Below are positions 31,971-42,145 of a stretch of DNA of 64,000 nucleotides, piece by piece; position 1 is the first letter of the stretch, and each line of letters starts with the position of its first letter. Under the pieces are notes generated by a model. The model did no database searches, was not told where the DNA came from, and saw only the letters and a list, made by a program, of their open reading frames with translations. The DNA is taken from assembly GCF_001500065.1 (NCBI RefSeq), contig NZ_LQIN01000023.1, positions 310,001-374,000 of the forward strand. Reading direction: 5' to 3'. This DNA is from Mycobacterium sp. IS-3022 (GTDB lineage: Bacteria; Actinomycetota; Actinomycetes; Mycobacteriales; Mycobacteriaceae). The translations under genes and the position numbers were made by a program.

Positions 31971-32905
31971 CCAGCACACCCTCCGGGCCGACGGCGGTAT
32001 TCGCTAACCCGTTGGGTGGCTGGATCACCGACTGGGGGTACGCCGCGGGCTGGCGGCTGGTCCGCGCGATGCCGGAATTCGTGGCGCGCAACGCTTTCGA
32101 GGCCGGTGCACTCTACGCGGCGCGTGGTGGCGGGCCGGCTCAATTACGCAAGAACCTGGCCCGTGTCGTCGGCGTACCGCCCGAACAGGTGCCGGATGCG
32201 CTGATTCGTGATTCGCTGGCCTCGTACGCCCGATATTGGCGGGAGGCGTTTCGGTTGCCGACGATGGACCATGAGGCGCTCGGCCGCGAACTCGTCGTGG
32301 ACGATATCGAGCGCCTGTGGGCCGCCCTGGACGCAGGCCGCGGTGCAGTGCTGGCGTTGCCGCACAGCGGCAACTGGGACATGGCCGGGGTGTGGCTGGC
32401 GCAGAACTACGGCACCTTCACCACTGTCGCCGAACGGCTCAAGCCGGAGTCGCTGTACAACCGGTTCGTCGCGTACCGGGAAGGCCTCGGCTTCGAGGTC
32501 GTTCCGCTGACCGGGGGTGACCGGCCCCCGTTCGAGGTGCTCGCCGACCGCCTGCGCGACAACCGGCCCGTCTGCCTGATGGCCGACCGCGACCTGAGCC
32601 GCAGCGGGGTGCAGGTGAACTTCTTCGGCGAACCCACCCGTATGCCGGCGGGCCCGGCCAAGCTCGCGATCGCCACCGGCGCGGCGCTGTTTCCGGTGCA
32701 CTGCTGGTACGAGCGCGACGGCTGGGGCATGCGGGTGTATCCCGACGTCGACACCTCGTCCGGCGACGTCACCGTCATCACCCAGGCGCTGGCGGATCGG
32801 TTCGCGCGCAACATCGCCGCGCACCCGGCCGACTGGCACATGATGCAACCGCAGTGGCTGGCCGACCTGCCCGCGGCCCGGCGCGCGAAGCTGGAGGCCG
32901 GCTAG
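31967..32905 (+). CDS. patA: PIM acyltransferase (PatA/Rv2611c-like)
   Basis: A 312-aa lauroyl/myristoyl-type acyltransferase. The HxxxxD-like catalytic motif is HSGNWDMAGVWL, with VPLTGGDRPPFEVLADRLRD and PVCLMADRDLSRSG downstream. In mycobacteria it acylates the mannose added by PimA at the membrane surface. GTGA overlap with pgsA1; its TAG overlaps the pimA GTG by one base. Confidence 0.93.
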   Translation: MTSTPSGPTAVFANPLGGWITDWGYAAGWRLVRAMPEFVARNAFEAGALYAARGGGPAQLRKNLARVVGVPPEQVPDALIRDSLASYARYWREAFRLPTMDHEALGRELVVDDIERLWAALDAGRGAVLALPHSGNWDMAGVWLAQNYGTFTTVAERLKPESLYNRFVAYREGLGFEVVPLTGGDRPPFEVLADRLRDNRPVCLMADRDLSRSGVQVNFFGEPTRMPAGPAKLAIATGAALFPVHCWYERDGWGMRVYPDVDTSSGDVTVITQALADRFARNIAAHPADWHMMQPQWLADLPAARRAKLEAG

Positions 32906-34107
32906 TGCGCATCGGCATGGTCTGCCCCTATTCGTTCGACGTGCCCGGCGGCGTGCAGTCGCATGTGCTTCAGCTGGCCGCGGTGATGCACGACCGCGGC
33001 CACGACGTCAGCGTGCTCGCGCCGTCGTCGCCGGGAATGGCGTTGCCCGACTACGTGGTTTCGGGCGGCAAGGCCGTGCCGATTCCGTACAACGGATCGG
33101 TCGCGCGGCTGCGGTTCGGGCCCGCCACGCATCGCATGGTCAAACGGTGGTTGGCCGACGGCGACTTCGATGTGCTGCATCTGCACGAGCCAAACGCGCC
33201 GAGCCTGTCGATGCTTGCGCTCAACATCGCCGAGGGCCCGATCGTCGCGACGTTCCACACCTCGACGACGAAATCGTTGACCCTCACCGTGTTCGAGCCG
33301 ATCCTGCGGCCCATGCACGAGAAGATCGTCGGCCGCATCGCGGTGTCGGACCTCGCGCGGCGCTGGCAGATGGAGGCGTTGGGCAGTGACGCGGTCGAGA
33401 TACCCAACGGCGTCGACGTGGCGTCGTTCGCCTCCGCGCCGCTGCTCGACGGCTACCCGCGTGCGGGCAAATCGGTGCTGTTCCTGGGCCGTTTCGACGA
33501 ACCCCGCAAGGGCATGGCCGTGCTGCTTCGCGCGCTGCCGAAGCTGGTGAAGCGGTTCCCGGACGTCGAAATCCTCGTCGTCGGCCGCGGTGACGAGGAC
33601 GAGCTGCGCGAGGATGCCGGTGACCTGGCCGCACATCTGCGCTTTCTCGGTCAGGTCGAGGATGCGGCCAAGGCCTCGGCGATGCGCAGCGCCGACGTGT
33701 ACTGCGCGCCGCACACCGGTGGCGAGAGTTTCGGCATCGTGATCGTCGAGGCGATGGCGGCGGGCACCGCGGTGGTGGCCAGCGACCTCGACGCGTTCCG
33801 GCGGGTGCTCGCCGATGGGGTGGCTGGGCGCTTGGTCCCGGTCGACGATGCGTCGGCATTGGCCGACGGGTTGATCGAGGTGCTGGCCGACGACGGGCTG
33901 CGCGAGCGCTACATCGAGGCAGCGACGCAAGCGGTCCGACGCTACGACTGGTCGGTGGTGGCCCGGCAGATCATGCGGGTGTACGAGACGGTCTCCGGTT
34001 CGGGAGCCAAGGTGAGGGTGGCCGGCGGTGAGAGCGGCGGCAACGCCAAGGCCGCGAGGGCGGCACGGACGGCGCGGACAGGGAAGGCGACCGGAGGCGT
34101 CCGGTGA
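32905..34107 (+). CDS. pimA: Phosphatidylinositol alpha-mannosyltransferase PimA
   Basis: A 400-aa GT4 glycosyltransferase that moves mannose from GDP-mannose to PI, the first PIM step. The N-terminal Rossmann opens RIGMVCPYSFDVPGGVQSHV. The donor-binding half has VLFLGRFDEPRKGM and the E-x7-E motif GGESFGIVIVEAMAAGTAVV. The C-terminal 35 residues are Ala/Lys/Gly-rich (AKAARAARTARTGKA) and probably disordered. Confidence 0.95.
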   Translation: MRIGMVCPYSFDVPGGVQSHVLQLAAVMHDRGHDVSVLAPSSPGMALPDYVVSGGKAVPIPYNGSVARLRFGPATHRMVKRWLADGDFDVLHLHEPNAPSLSMLALNIAEGPIVATFHTSTTKSLTLTVFEPILRPMHEKIVGRIAVSDLARRWQMEALGSDAVEIPNGVDVASFASAPLLDGYPRAGKSVLFLGRFDEPRKGMAVLLRALPKLVKRFPDVEILVVGRGDEDELREDAGDLAAHLRFLGQVEDAAKASAMRSADVYCAPHTGGESFGIVIVEAMAAGTAVVASDLDAFRRVLADGVAGRLVPVDDASALADGLIEVLADDGLRERYIEAATQAVRRYDWSVVARQIMRVYETVSGSGAKVRVAGGESGGNAKAARAARTARTGKATGGVR

Positions 34108-34631
34108 TCACCTGGATCGTGGTGATCACGCTCGCGGTGCTGCTCGTCGTGATCCTGGCGATCGGCGCGTGGGCGTTGCAGACCGCCAACCGGCTGGACC
34201 GGCTGCACGTCCGTTACGACCTGTCCTGGCAGGCACTCGACGGCGCATTGGCCCGCCGTGCCGTCGTCGCACGGGCGGTCGCCGTCGACGCCTACGGGGA
34301 CGGTCCGGAAGCGAAGCGGCTGGCGGCGCTGGCCGACGCGGCCGAGCGGGCACCGCGAGCTGCGCGTGAGGCCGCCGAGAACGAACTGTCCGCCGCGCTG
34401 GCGATCGTGGACCCGGCGTCGCTGCCGCAGCCGCTGATCACCGAAATGGCCGACGCCGAAGCGCGGGTGGTGCTGGCCCGCCGCTTCCACAACGACGCCG
34501 TGCGCGACACCCTTGCGCTGCGCGAACGGCGTGCGGTGCGCATCTTGCGGCTCGGCGGAACCGCGGCGCTGCCAACGTATTTCGAGATCGTCGAGCGGCC
34601 TGAAACCGCCCCGGAGGTCGGTCGCCGGTGA
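34104..34631 (+). CDS. Conserved membrane-anchored protein (Rv2609c N-terminal part)
   Basis: A 175-aa protein with one N-terminal span (ITWIVVITLAVLLVVILAIG) and a helical cytoplasmic or periplasmic body (LDRLHVRYDLSWQALDGALA). It has LemA-like flavour but no firm family. It overlaps pimA and the Nudix gene by 4 nt each. From memory, M. tuberculosis Rv2609c is about the size of this and the next gene combined. Confidence 0.75.
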   Translation: MITWIVVITLAVLLVVILAIGAWALQTANRLDRLHVRYDLSWQALDGALARRAVVARAVAVDAYGDGPEAKRLAALADAAERAPRAAREAAENELSAALAIVDPASLPQPLITEMADAEARVVLARRFHNDAVRDTLALRERRAVRILRLGGTAALPTYFEIVERPETAPEVGRR

Positions 34632-35134
34632 GCTGGCGCACGTCGGCGCGGGTGGTGCTGCTCGATGAGTCCGGTGCGGTGCTGCTGCTCAGTGGCTCGG
34701 ATCCTTCGACGGTCGACGCCCCGCGCTGGTGGTTCACCGTCGGTGGCGCGGTGGAGCCGGGCGAGAGCCTGGCCGACGCCGCGGCGCGCGAGATCGGGGA
34801 GGAGACCGGTCTACGGGTGGCCGCCGCCGACCTCGTCGGTCCGCTGTGGCGCCGTCAGGCGGTGTTCGAGTTCGCCGGCGCGGTGATCCGCAGCGAGGAG
34901 TTGTTCTTCGTGCACCGCACCACCCGGTTCGAGCCGTCGACGGGAGGCCACACCGCCCTGGAACGGCGCACGATTCACGGCCACCGCTGGTGTGATGAGA
35001 CAATGATCCGAGAGCTGGTCGCCAACGGCGAAACCGTCTACCCGCTGCAACTCGGCGAATTGCTGAAAGACGCCAATGCGTTCGCCGACGCGCGCGGGGG
35101 CGGTCCGCGCCAGCAGTTGCAATCGATCCGCTGA
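34628..35134 (+). CDS. Nudix hydrolase
   Basis: A 168-aa hydrolase with a complete Nudix box, GGAVEPGESLADAAAREIGEETG, about residues 37-59. The mutT-like strand context is TSARVVLLDESGAVLLL. The substrate is unknown. It is the last gene of the thrS-pimA coupled operon; the next gene (pdxS) has its own ribosome site and a 66-bp gap. Confidence 0.92.
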   Translation: MSWRTSARVVLLDESGAVLLLSGSDPSTVDAPRWWFTVGGAVEPGESLADAAAREIGEETGLRVAAADLVGPLWRRQAVFEFAGAVIRSEELFFVHRTTRFEPSTGGHTALERRTIHGHRWCDETMIRELVANGETVYPLQLGELLKDANAFADARGGGPRQQLQSIR

Positions 35135-35200
35135 CTTGCGGAATCAATACATTTGCGACCGCGTTTAGACTGGATCAGTAGCGATTCGGAGGAGATAGCA

Positions 35201-36109
35201 GTGGATACCGCACCTAACGGGTCGGTGACCCAGACCGGAACCGCCCGGGTGAAGCGCGGCATGGCGGAGATGCTCAAGGGCGGCGTGATCATGGACGTCG
35301 TCACCCCGGAGCAGGCGCGCATCGCCGAGGGCGCCGGTGCAGTGGCGGTCATGGCGCTCGAACGGGTGCCCGCCGACATCCGCGCCCAGGGCGGCGTCGC
35401 GCGGATGAGCGATCCCGATCTCATCGAGGGCATCATCTCCGCGGTCACCATCCCGGTGATGGCCAAGGTTCGCATCGGCCACTTCGTGGAGGCCCAGATC
35501 CTGCAGAGCCTCGGCGTCGACTACATCGACGAGTCCGAGGTGCTCACCCCCGCCGACTACACCCATCACATCGACAAGTGGAAGTTCACCGTGCCGTTCG
35601 TGTGCGGTGCGACCAACCTGGGCGAAGCGCTACGGCGCATCACCGAGGGTGCGGCGATGATCCGCTCCAAGGGCGAGGCCGGCACCGGCGACGTGTCCAA
35701 CGCGACCACGCACATGCGTCAGATCGGCGGCGAGATCCGCCGGCTGACGTCGTTGTCGGAAGACGAATTGTACGTCGCGGCAAAGGAATTGCAGGCGCCG
35801 TACGACCTCGTCGTCGAGGTGGCGCGGGCCGGCAAGCTGCCGGTGACGCTGTTCACCGCGGGCGGTATCGCGACCCCGGCCGACGCGGCGATGATGATGC
35901 AACTGGGCGCCGAGGGCGTGTTCGTCGGCTCGGGCATCTTCAAATCCGGTGACCCCGCCGCGCGCGCGGCCGCGATCGTCAAAGCGACCACGTTCTACGA
36001 CGATCCCGACGTGCTCGCCAAGGTGTCGCGCGGCCTGGGCGAACCCATGGTGGGCATCAACGTCGAGGACGTCGCAGCCCCACACCGGCTCGCGGAGCGA
36101 GGCTGGTAA
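35201..36109 (+). CDS. pdxS: Pyridoxal 5'-phosphate synthase subunit PdxS
   Basis: A 302-aa (beta/alpha)8 lyase that makes PLP from ribose 5-phosphate, glyceraldehyde 3-phosphate and ammonia. Conserved [17 protein letters not shown], the catalytic lysine in [11 protein letters not shown], and [25 protein letters not shown] are present. GTG 35201 follows GGAGG. It works with PdxT encoded two genes downstream. Confidence 0.97.
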   Translation: MDTAPNGSVTQTGTARVKRGMAEMLKGGVIMDVVTPEQARIAEGAGAVAVMALERVPADIRAQGGVARMSDPDLIEGIISAVTIPVMAKVRIGHFVEAQILQSLGVDYIDESEVLTPADYTHHIDKWKFTVPFVCGATNLGEALRRITEGAAMIRSKGEAGTGDVSNATTHMRQIGGEIRRLTSLSEDELYVAAKELQAPYDLVVEVARAGKLPVTLFTAGGIATPADAAMMMQLGAEGVFVGSGIFKSGDPAARAAAIVKATTFYDDPDVLAKVSRGLGEPMVGINVEDVAAPHRLAERGW

Positions 36110-36119
36110 GACTTCCTAG

Positions 36120-36956
36120 ATGGCGATCGAACAGATCCTCGACCTCGAGCAGCTCGAGGTCAACATCTACCGTGGCAGCGTCTTCAGCCCCGAATCCGGT
36201 TTCCTGCAACGGACTTTCGGCGGACACGTCGCCGGACAGTCACTGGTTTCGGCGGTGCGAACGGTCGATCCGACGTTCCAGGTGCATTCGTTGCACGGAT
36301 ACTTCCTTCGTCCAGGCGACGCCAAGGCGCCGACGGTGTACATCGTCGAGCGGCTGCGCGACGGGGGCTCCTTCATCACCCGCCGCGTCAACGCCATTCA
36401 GCACGGCGAGACGATCTTCTCGATGTCGGCGTCCTTCCAGACCGACCAGAGCGGAATCGAGCACCAGGACGCAATGCCCGTGGCGCCGCCGCCCGACGAC
36501 TGCCCGGGGCTGACCGAGATCAAGGCGTTCGACGACGCGGGCTTCAACCAGTTCGCCGAGTGGGACGTCCGCATTGTTCCGCAGGAGAAGATGACCCTGC
36601 TGCCCGGCAAGGCTTCTCAGCAGCAGGTGTGGTTCAGGCACCGGGACCCGCTGCCCGACGACTACGTGCTGCACATCTGTGCGCTGGCCTACATGAGCGA
36701 TCTCACCCTGCTGGGTTCGGCGCAGGTGCATCACGCCGACAAACGCAGGCATCTGCAGGTGGCCTCGCTGGATCACGCGATGTGGTTCATGCGCCAGTTC
36801 CGCGCCGACGAATGGCTGCTCTACGACCAATCGTCGCCGTCGGCGTCGGGCGGCCGCTCGCTGTGCCAGGGCAAGATCTTCAACCAGTACGGCGAGATGG
36901 TGGCGGCGGTCATGCAGGAGGGGCTCACCCGCTACAAGCGCGACTACCGGCCGTGA
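36120..36956 (+). CDS. tesB: Acyl-CoA thioesterase II
   Basis: A 278-aa double-hotdog thioesterase. Conserved [17 protein letters not shown] and [20 protein letters not shown] mark the TesB family. It releases free fatty acid from acyl-CoA. It sits between pdxS and pdxT as in M. tuberculosis (tesB2) and overlaps pdxT by 4 nt. Confidence 0.95.
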   Translation: MAIEQILDLEQLEVNIYRGSVFSPESGFLQRTFGGHVAGQSLVSAVRTVDPTFQVHSLHGYFLRPGDAKAPTVYIVERLRDGGSFITRRVNAIQHGETIFSMSASFQTDQSGIEHQDAMPVAPPPDDCPGLTEIKAFDDAGFNQFAEWDVRIVPQEKMTLLPGKASQQQVWFRHRDPLPDDYVLHICALAYMSDLTLLGSAQVHHADKRRHLQVASLDHAMWFMRQFRADEWLLYDQSSPSASGGRSLCQGKIFNQYGEMVAAVMQEGLTRYKRDYRP

Positions 36957-37537
36957 GCGCTCGGCATGTCGGCGTGCTCGCTCTGCAGGGGGACACCCGC
37001 GAGCATGTGGCCGCGCTGCGCGAAGCGGGCGCGGAGGCGTCGACCGTGCGGAGGGTGCGTGAACTGGAGGCCGTCGACGCGCTGGTGATTCCCGGCGGGG
37101 AGTCCACCGCGATGAGCCACCTGTTGCGCGAACTCGACCTGCTGGAGCCACTGCGGTCGCGGTTGGCCGACGGGATGCCGGCCTACGGATCGTGCGCGGG
37201 GATGATCCTGCTCGCGTCGGAGATCCTGGACGCGGGGGCGCCCGGCCGGGAGGCCATACCGTTGAAGGGGATCGATATGACGGTGCGGCGCAATGCGTTT
37301 GGCCGTCAAGTGGATTCGTTCGAGGACGACATCGAGTTCGGCGGCGTCGACGGCCGGGTGCACGCGGTGTTCATTCGGGCGCCGTGGGTGGAACGTGTCG
37401 GTCCCGGGGTCGAGGTGCTGGGCGAGGCGGCCGGGCACATCGTCGCGGTGCGCCAGGGCAAGCGGCTGGCGACGGCGTTTCATCCGGAGATGACCGGCGA
37501 CCGCCGCATCCACAAGCTGTTCGTCGACATGCTCTAA
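36953..37537 (+). CDS. pdxT: Pyridoxal 5'-phosphate synthase glutaminase PdxT
   Basis: A 194-aa class I glutaminase that feeds ammonia to Pdx[12 protein letters not shown] at the N-terminus, the oxyanion strand [12 protein letters not shown], the nucleophile in [11 protein letters not shown] (Cys near 81) and the His-x-Glu in [10 protein letters not shown] are all intact. GTG 36953 overlaps the tesB stop. Confidence 0.96.
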   Translation: MSARHVGVLALQGDTREHVAALREAGAEASTVRRVRELEAVDALVIPGGESTAMSHLLRELDLLEPLRSRLADGMPAYGSCAGMILLASEILDAGAPGREAIPLKGIDMTVRRNAFGRQVDSFEDDIEFGGVDGRVHAVFIRAPWVERVGPGVEVLGEAAGHIVAVRQGKRLATAFHPEMTGDRRIHKLFVDML

Positions 37538-37540
37538 GAC

Positions 37541-37593
37541 GCGATTTGTGGAGCCGCACCGGCGGTGAGCGCCGCTAACACTCCACAAATCGC
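37541..37593. repeat. REP-like palindromic element, copy 1
   Basis: The perfect 13-bp arms GCGATTTGTGGAG and CTCCACAAATCGC enclose a 27-bp centre that itself has a CGGCG...CGCCG stem. It lies between the convergent pdxT and acyl-CoA dehydrogenase genes, 4 bp after the pdxT stop, so it can act as a two-way terminator. A second copy is at 51435-51483. Confidence 0.75.
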
Positions 37594-37602
37594 CAAAGAG
37601 GA

Positions 37603-38814
37603 TCAGCGGATTTCGAGGCCGGTGACAGCGCGACCGATTACCAGGCGCTGGATCTCGCTGGTGCCCTCGAAGATCGTGAAGATCTTGGCGTCGCGGTGCA
37701 TCCGTTCGACCGGATACTCGCGGGTGTAGCCGTTGCCGCCGAGGATCTGGATCGCCTCGTCGGTGACGTACACCGCGGTCTCGCTCGCGACCAGCTTGGC
37801 CATCGAGCCTTCGGCGTTGTCGAACGGCTTGCCGTTGCGGGCCATCCAGCCGGCGCGCCACACCAACATCCGGGCGGCGTCGACGCGGGCCTTCATATCG
37901 GCCAGCTTGAATGCGATCGCCTGGAACTCGCCGATCTTGCGGCCGAACTGCTCACGTTGGCGGGCGTATTCGAGTGCGTACTCGTAGGCCGCGCGGGCCA
38001 CGCCGACCGCCATCGCGCCGACGCTGGGGCGCGTGCGCTCGAACGTCGCCAGCGCCGCCTGCCCCTTGGCCTTCTTGCCCTCGCGCACCCGCGCGATGCG
38101 TTCCTCGAACTTGTCTCTGCCGCCGACGATCAACCCGCCGGGGATGCGCACGTCCTCGAGTACCACCTCGGCGGTGTGTGAAGCGCGGATGCCGTGCTTG
38201 AGGAACTTCTGACCCTGCCGGAATCCGGGTGTGTTCGGCGGGATGATGAACGTGGCCTGTCCGCGCGTGCCGAGTTCGGGATACACCGACGCGACCACGA
38301 TGTGCACCTCGGCGATTCCGCCGTTGGTGGCCCAGGTCTTCACACCGTTGAGGACCCACTCGTCCTTGGCCTCGTCGTAGCGGGCGCGGGTGAGGATGGC
38401 GCCGACGTCGGAACCTGCGCCCGGTTCGGACGAACAGAACGACGCCACCTTCGGCTCGTTGACGGTGCCGAACATCTGCGGCAGCCATTCGGCCATCTGC
38501 TCGGGAGTTCCGTTGGCGGCCAGTGATGCCGCCGCCAGGCCGGTGCCCAATATGGACAGTGCGATGCCCGCGTCGCCCCAGAACATTTCCTCGAAGACCA
38601 CCAGCATGCCGAGGCCGGACGGCTCCGCGGCCTGCTCGGCGAACATCTCCATCGAGTACAACCCGACCTTCGCGGCCTCCTGAATGATCGGCCACGGCGT
38701 CTCTTCGCGTTCGTCCCACTCGGCGGCGGCGGGCCTGATGACGTCGGCGGCGAAATCGTGTACCCAATCCCGGATGTGGACGAGATCGGGCGACAGCTCC
38801 AGGGAGAAGGACAT
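37603..38814 (-). CDS. Acyl-CoA dehydrogenase
   Basis: A 403-aa FadE-type flavoenzyme. [14 protein letters not shown] is the FAD/substrate loop, [18 protein letters not shown] the middle beta-domain, and [16 protein letters not shown] the C-terminal catalytic Glu region. Chain-length preference cannot be read. A 16-bp palindrome sits 10 bp upstream of the start. Confidence 0.94.
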   Translation of the reverse strand: MSFSLELSPDLVHIRDWVHDFAADVIRPAAAEWDEREETPWPIIQEAAKVGLYSMEMFAEQAAEPSGLGMLVVFEEMFWGDAGIALSILGTGLAAASLAANGTPEQMAEWLPQMFGTVNEPKVASFCSSEPGAGSDVGAILTRARYDEAKDEWVLNGVKTWATNGGIAEVHIVVASVYPELGTRGQATFIIPPNTPGFRQGQKFLKHGIRASHTAEVVLEDVRIPGGLIVGGRDKFEERIARVREGKKAKGQAALATFERTRPSVGAMAVGVARAAYEYALEYARQREQFGRKIGEFQAIAFKLADMKARVDAARMLVWRAGWMARNGKPFDNAEGSMAKLVASETAVYVTDEAIQILGGNGYTREYPVERMHRDAKIFTIFEGTSEIQRLVIGRAVTGLEIR

Positions 38815-38824
38815 GAAGCAATAC

Positions 38825-38840
38825 CTTACTCCAGAGTAAG
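38825..38840. promoter_or_regulatory. Palindromic operator of the acyl-CoA dehydrogenase gene
   Basis: CTTACTC-CA-GAGTAAG is a perfect 7+7-bp inverted repeat between the divergent dehydrogenase gene and a hypothetical gene. Its position at the promoter fits repression by a TetR-family lipid regulator, but no such regulator is encoded nearby. Confidence 0.6.
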
Positions 38841-38891
38841 ATAGCTGCGAAGTACTGTGTCCGAGGTAACAGCACTTCTGAGAGAACTCGC

Positions 38892-39326
38892 ATGACGATG
38901 GTCGAAGTGGAGCCGCAGCCGCGCATCGACACGATCGCGCGGCTCGCGAGCGGCGGCGACGCCCGGCGCACCGAATACGTCGGAACCGCCTGGTTCGACG
39001 GCAAGCCCATCGTGTCGGGCCTCATGCTGCGCCGACCGCCGAGCACACCCAAGGGCATCCGCACGCCGAACTTCTCGGTGTCGTTTTTCATTCCGGACAG
39101 CCTCGCGTACGACCGGGCCGCGCTGGGGAGCCCAACGCTGTCCGTCTCGGTCGTCCTGCGGGCCGCGGGGGAGACGGGGGCGATCGTCGACGCCGCGGCG
39201 ACGTTCACCGACGACCCGTCGGGCGCACCGACATGGCTTCAATTGCACGTTCATGGTCACCTGGGTTGGCCGGCCGCCGTGGGCTACCGCGTCGTCGCGC
39301 TGACGTCGCCCGACGCTGTTCGGTAG
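38892..39326 (+). CDS. Hypothetical protein (144 aa)
   Basis: A 144-aa protein, [20 protein letters not shown] onward. Predicted beta-rich, with segments [20 protein letters not shown] and [20 protein letters not shown]. No domain recognised. Divergent from the dehydrogenase and possibly under the same operator. Confidence 0.6.
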   Translation: MTMVEVEPQPRIDTIARLASGGDARRTEYVGTAWFDGKPIVSGLMLRRPPSTPKGIRTPNFSVSFFIPDSLAYDRAALGSPTLSVSVVLRAAGETGAIVDAAATFTDDPSGAPTWLQLHVHGHLGWPAAVGYRVVALTSPDAVR

Positions 39327-39410
39327 GGCGCAAACGTCCACGTAGACTCGTCGGGCGGACTGAGCACACGAACTTGGCGCACGAACAGCGCACGGAGAGG
39401 TACTACCTGC

Positions 39411-40169
39411 ATGAGCGGCCATTCCAAGTGGGCCACCACCAAGCACAAGAAAGCCGTCATCGATGCCCGCCGCGGCAAGATGTTCGCCAAATTGATCAAG
39501 AACGTCGAGGTCGCGGCCCGCGTGGGCGGCGGCGACCCGGCGGGCAACCCCACGCTGTACGACGCGATCCAGAAGGCCAAGAAGTCGTCGGTGCCCAACG
39601 ACAACATCGAAAGGGCCCGCAAGCGCGGCAGCGGTGAGGAAGCCGGCGGCGCCGAATACCAGAACATCACCTACGAGGGCTACGGCCCCAACGGCGTCGC
39701 GGTGCTGATCGAATGCCTCACCGACAACCGCAATCGAGCGGCCGGAGAGGTCCGCGTCGCGATGACCCGCAACGGCGGCAACATGGCCGACCCCGGATCG
39801 GTGTCCTATCTGTTCTCCCGCAAGGGCGTCATCATGCTGGAGAAGAACGGCCTCACCGAGGACGACGTGCTGATGGCGGTGCTCGAAGCCGGGGCCGAGG
39901 ACGTCAACGATCTCGGCGACTCCTTCGAGATCCTCTGCGAGCCAAGCGATCTCGTGGCGGTACGGACCGCTCTGCAGGACGCCGGCATCGACTACGAGTC
40001 GGCCGAGGCCGGATTCGAGCCGTCGGTCACCGTGCCGCTGGACGTCGACGGCGCACGCAAGATCATGAAGCTGGTCGACGCGCTCGAGGATCTCGACGAC
40101 GTCCAGGACGTCTACACCAACATCGACATCCCCGACGAGGTCGCGGCCGAACTCGACAACGACGACTAG
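39411..40169 (+). CDS. YebC/PmpR family protein
   Basis: A 252-aa protein starting [20 protein letters not shown], the family signature; later [20 protein letters not shown] and an acidic end. Members are transcription regulators or translation factors. In M. tuberculosis this is Rv2603c. It lies upstream of ruvC in the same orientation, separated by the minus-strand mscS gene. Confidence 0.95.
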   Translation: MSGHSKWATTKHKKAVIDARRGKMFAKLIKNVEVAARVGGGDPAGNPTLYDAIQKAKKSSVPNDNIERARKRGSGEEAGGAEYQNITYEGYGPNGVAVLIECLTDNRNRAAGEVRVAMTRNGGNMADPGSVSYLFSRKGVIMLEKNGLTEDDVLMAVLEAGAEDVNDLGDSFEILCEPSDLVAVRTALQDAGIDYESAEAGFEPSVTVPLDVDGARKIMKLVDALEDLDDVQDVYTNIDIPDEVAAELDNDD

Positions 40170-40188
40170 AGAGTCGAACAGTCGAGGC

Positions 40189-41418
40189 TCAGCGGCTGCC
40201 GTTGGACCGCACGAGCTCGTCGTCCTCGCACTCGATGGTGTGATCGAACGCCTTGGCGCGTTCCTCGGCTTCGGGGCTTCCGGAGAACATCCCCGCCGCG
40301 ACGCGTTTGGTCTCGCCGGCGACTTCGCGGTCGGTCCGTGCTTCCGGGGCCGGCGCTGCGGGTTCGATGCGCTGGATGGGCACCACGCCGCCGGTGCGCT
40401 GCACCCAGTCGACCAGGCCTTCGCGCACCGCGCACTGAAGGTCGAACAGCGCGCCGGCGTTGCGCGCGCTGACGACGATCCGCACTCGCACCACACCGCC
40501 GACCGCGTCGGTCACCTGCAACACGCCGCGTCGGCCGTCCCAGAGGTCACTCTCGGCGAGGAGGCGGTCCAACTCGGCACGCATGTCGTTGAACGGGACG
40601 TTGAAATCCACGTCGAACTCCACGGCGCCCATGATCTCGGTGGCGCTGCGGGTCCAGTTCTCGAACGGCTCGGTGGTGAAGTAGGTGGACGGCAGCACGA
40701 GCCGGCGTTCGTCCCAGATTCGTACGACGACGTAGGTCAGCGTGATCTCCTCGATGCGGCCCCACCACTGGCCGTTCTCGAGCTGAACGATGTCGCCGAC
40801 GCGGATCGCGCCGGAGAACGCGATCTGCATACCGGCGAACACCGCGCCCAGCGACGTCTGTGCAGCCAGGCCGGCAACCACGGACAACACCCCCGCAGAG
40901 GCGAACACCGTGGTGCCGATGTCGGAGAACGACGGGAACGTCATCAAGATCGCGGCGCCGCCGAGGATGACGACGATCGCGATCGCGAGCCTGCGCAGCA
41001 CCGTGACCTGTGTCCGCACCCGGCGCCACAGCCGGTCGGCGTCGGAAATCTCCTCAGCACCGCCGCCGTAGCGGGCGATCATGCGCTGTTCGGCGACGCG
41101 GACAAGACCGGTGAGCAGCCAAGTGATCGAGGCGATCAGCAGGATCAGCAACCAGTGATCCACCCACCCGCGCCACGAGTCGGCGGTGTCGGAGGTTCGT
41201 CGGACCGCGATCGTCGCCGCGAGCACCATCAGCAGCAGGCGCACGGGCTTTCGGGTGAGCACCTCGATGTCCTTGATCAGCGCGCTGCGGCGACTGATCC
41301 GCGCCATCAGCCAGGTCAACACCACCCCGAACACGTACACGGCGGCGATTGCTCCGGCTGCCCAGGCCAAGGTGACGGCGATGTTGCTTGCGGTCTGCAG
41401 TTCGGTCTCGTCCGGCAT
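40189..41418 (-). CDS. MscS-family mechanosensitive channel
   Basis: A 409-aa protein. Several membrane spans lie in the N-terminal 190 residues. The pore helix and beta-domain then follow: VLSVVAGLAAQTSLGAVFAG, IRVGDIVQLENGQWWGRIEEI, VLPSTYFTTEPFENWTR. A C-terminal cytoplasmic tail of about 60 residues is rich in Glu/Ala/Arg. It should release solutes on osmotic downshock. Confidence 0.9.
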   Translation of the reverse strand: MPDETELQTASNIAVTLAWAAGAIAAVYVFGVVLTWLMARISRRSALIKDIEVLTRKPVRLLLMVLAATIAVRRTSDTADSWRGWVDHWLLILLIASITWLLTGLVRVAEQRMIARYGGGAEEISDADRLWRRVRTQVTVLRRLAIAIVVILGGAAILMTFPSFSDIGTTVFASAGVLSVVAGLAAQTSLGAVFAGMQIAFSGAIRVGDIVQLENGQWWGRIEEITLTYVVVRIWDERRLVLPSTYFTTEPFENWTRSATEIMGAVEFDVDFNVPFNDMRAELDRLLAESDLWDGRRGVLQVTDAVGGVVRVRIVVSARNAGALFDLQCAVREGLVDWVQRTGGVVPIQRIEPAAPAPEARTDREVAGETKRVAAGMFSGSPEAEERAKAFDHTIECEDDELVRSNGSR

Positions 41419-41542
41419 GGGATGAGGTCAACTCCACGAATCGGGAACACGGTCTCTCCGCGACGGTAGCGGCGGGCCCGCCCGCCGTCACATCACGATC
41501 GGCGAGGGCGTGTCCCTACCGGGCGTCGTCCTCCCGGGCGGC

Positions 41543-41565
41543 TAAGCTCTCGAACAAGTGTTCAC
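41543..41565 (+). promoter_or_regulatory. SOS box and -10 of ruvCAB
   Basis: TCGAAC-AAGT-GTTCAC (41550-41565) matches the mycobacterial LexA site TCGAAC-N4-GTTCGA with one mismatch. TAAGCT (41543-41548) is a fitting -10, which the SOS box follows directly. The operon should be induced by DNA damage. Confidence 0.75.
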
Positions 41566-41578
41566 AGAAGGGCATGGC

Positions 41579-42145
41579 GTGCGGGTGATGGGAGTCGATC
41601 CCGGGTTGACGCGCTGCGGGCTGTCCGTCATCGAGGGCGGCAAGGGCCGGCAGGTCATCGCGTTGGATGTCGACGTGGTACGGACCCCGTCCGGCGACCC
41701 GCTGCACCGGCGCCTGCTGGCGATCAGCGACACCGTCGAGTACTGGATGGACACGCACAAGCCCGACGTGATCGCGATCGAGCGGGTGTTCTCCCAGCAG
41801 AACGTGTCGACCGTGATGGGCACCGCGCAAGCCGGCGGCGTCATCGCACTCGCCGCCGCCAGGCGCGACATCGACGTGCATTTCCACACGCCGAGCGAGG
41901 TCAAGGCGGCGGTCACCGGCAACGGCAACGCGGACAAGGCCCAGGTCACCGCTATGGTGACCAGAATCCTTGCGCTACAGACCAAACCGACACCGGCAGA
42001 CGCCGCCGACGCGTTGGCGCTGGCGATCTGTCATTGCTGGCGGGCACCGATGATCGCCCGGATGGCGGCGGCGGAGGCTCTCGCCGCCGAACAGCAACGC
42101 AAGTACAAAGCGACGCTCAAGGCGAAAACGAAGGCGGCACGATGA
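41579..42145 (+). CDS. ruvC: Holliday junction resolvase RuvC
   Basis: A 188-aa endonuclease. [19 protein letters not shown] carries the first catalytic Asp, [13 protein letters not shown] the Glu, and [15 protein letters not shown] the last Asp pair. GTG 41579 follows AGAAGGG. It cuts Holliday junctions with RuvAB; ATGA overlap with ruvA. Confidence 0.96.
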   Translation: MRVMGVDPGLTRCGLSVIEGGKGRQVIALDVDVVRTPSGDPLHRRLLAISDTVEYWMDTHKPDVIAIERVFSQQNVSTVMGTAQAGGVIALAAARRDIDVHFHTPSEVKAAVTGNGNADKAQVTAMVTRILALQTKPTPADAADALALAICHCWRAPMIARMAAAEALAAEQQRKYKATLKAKTKAAR

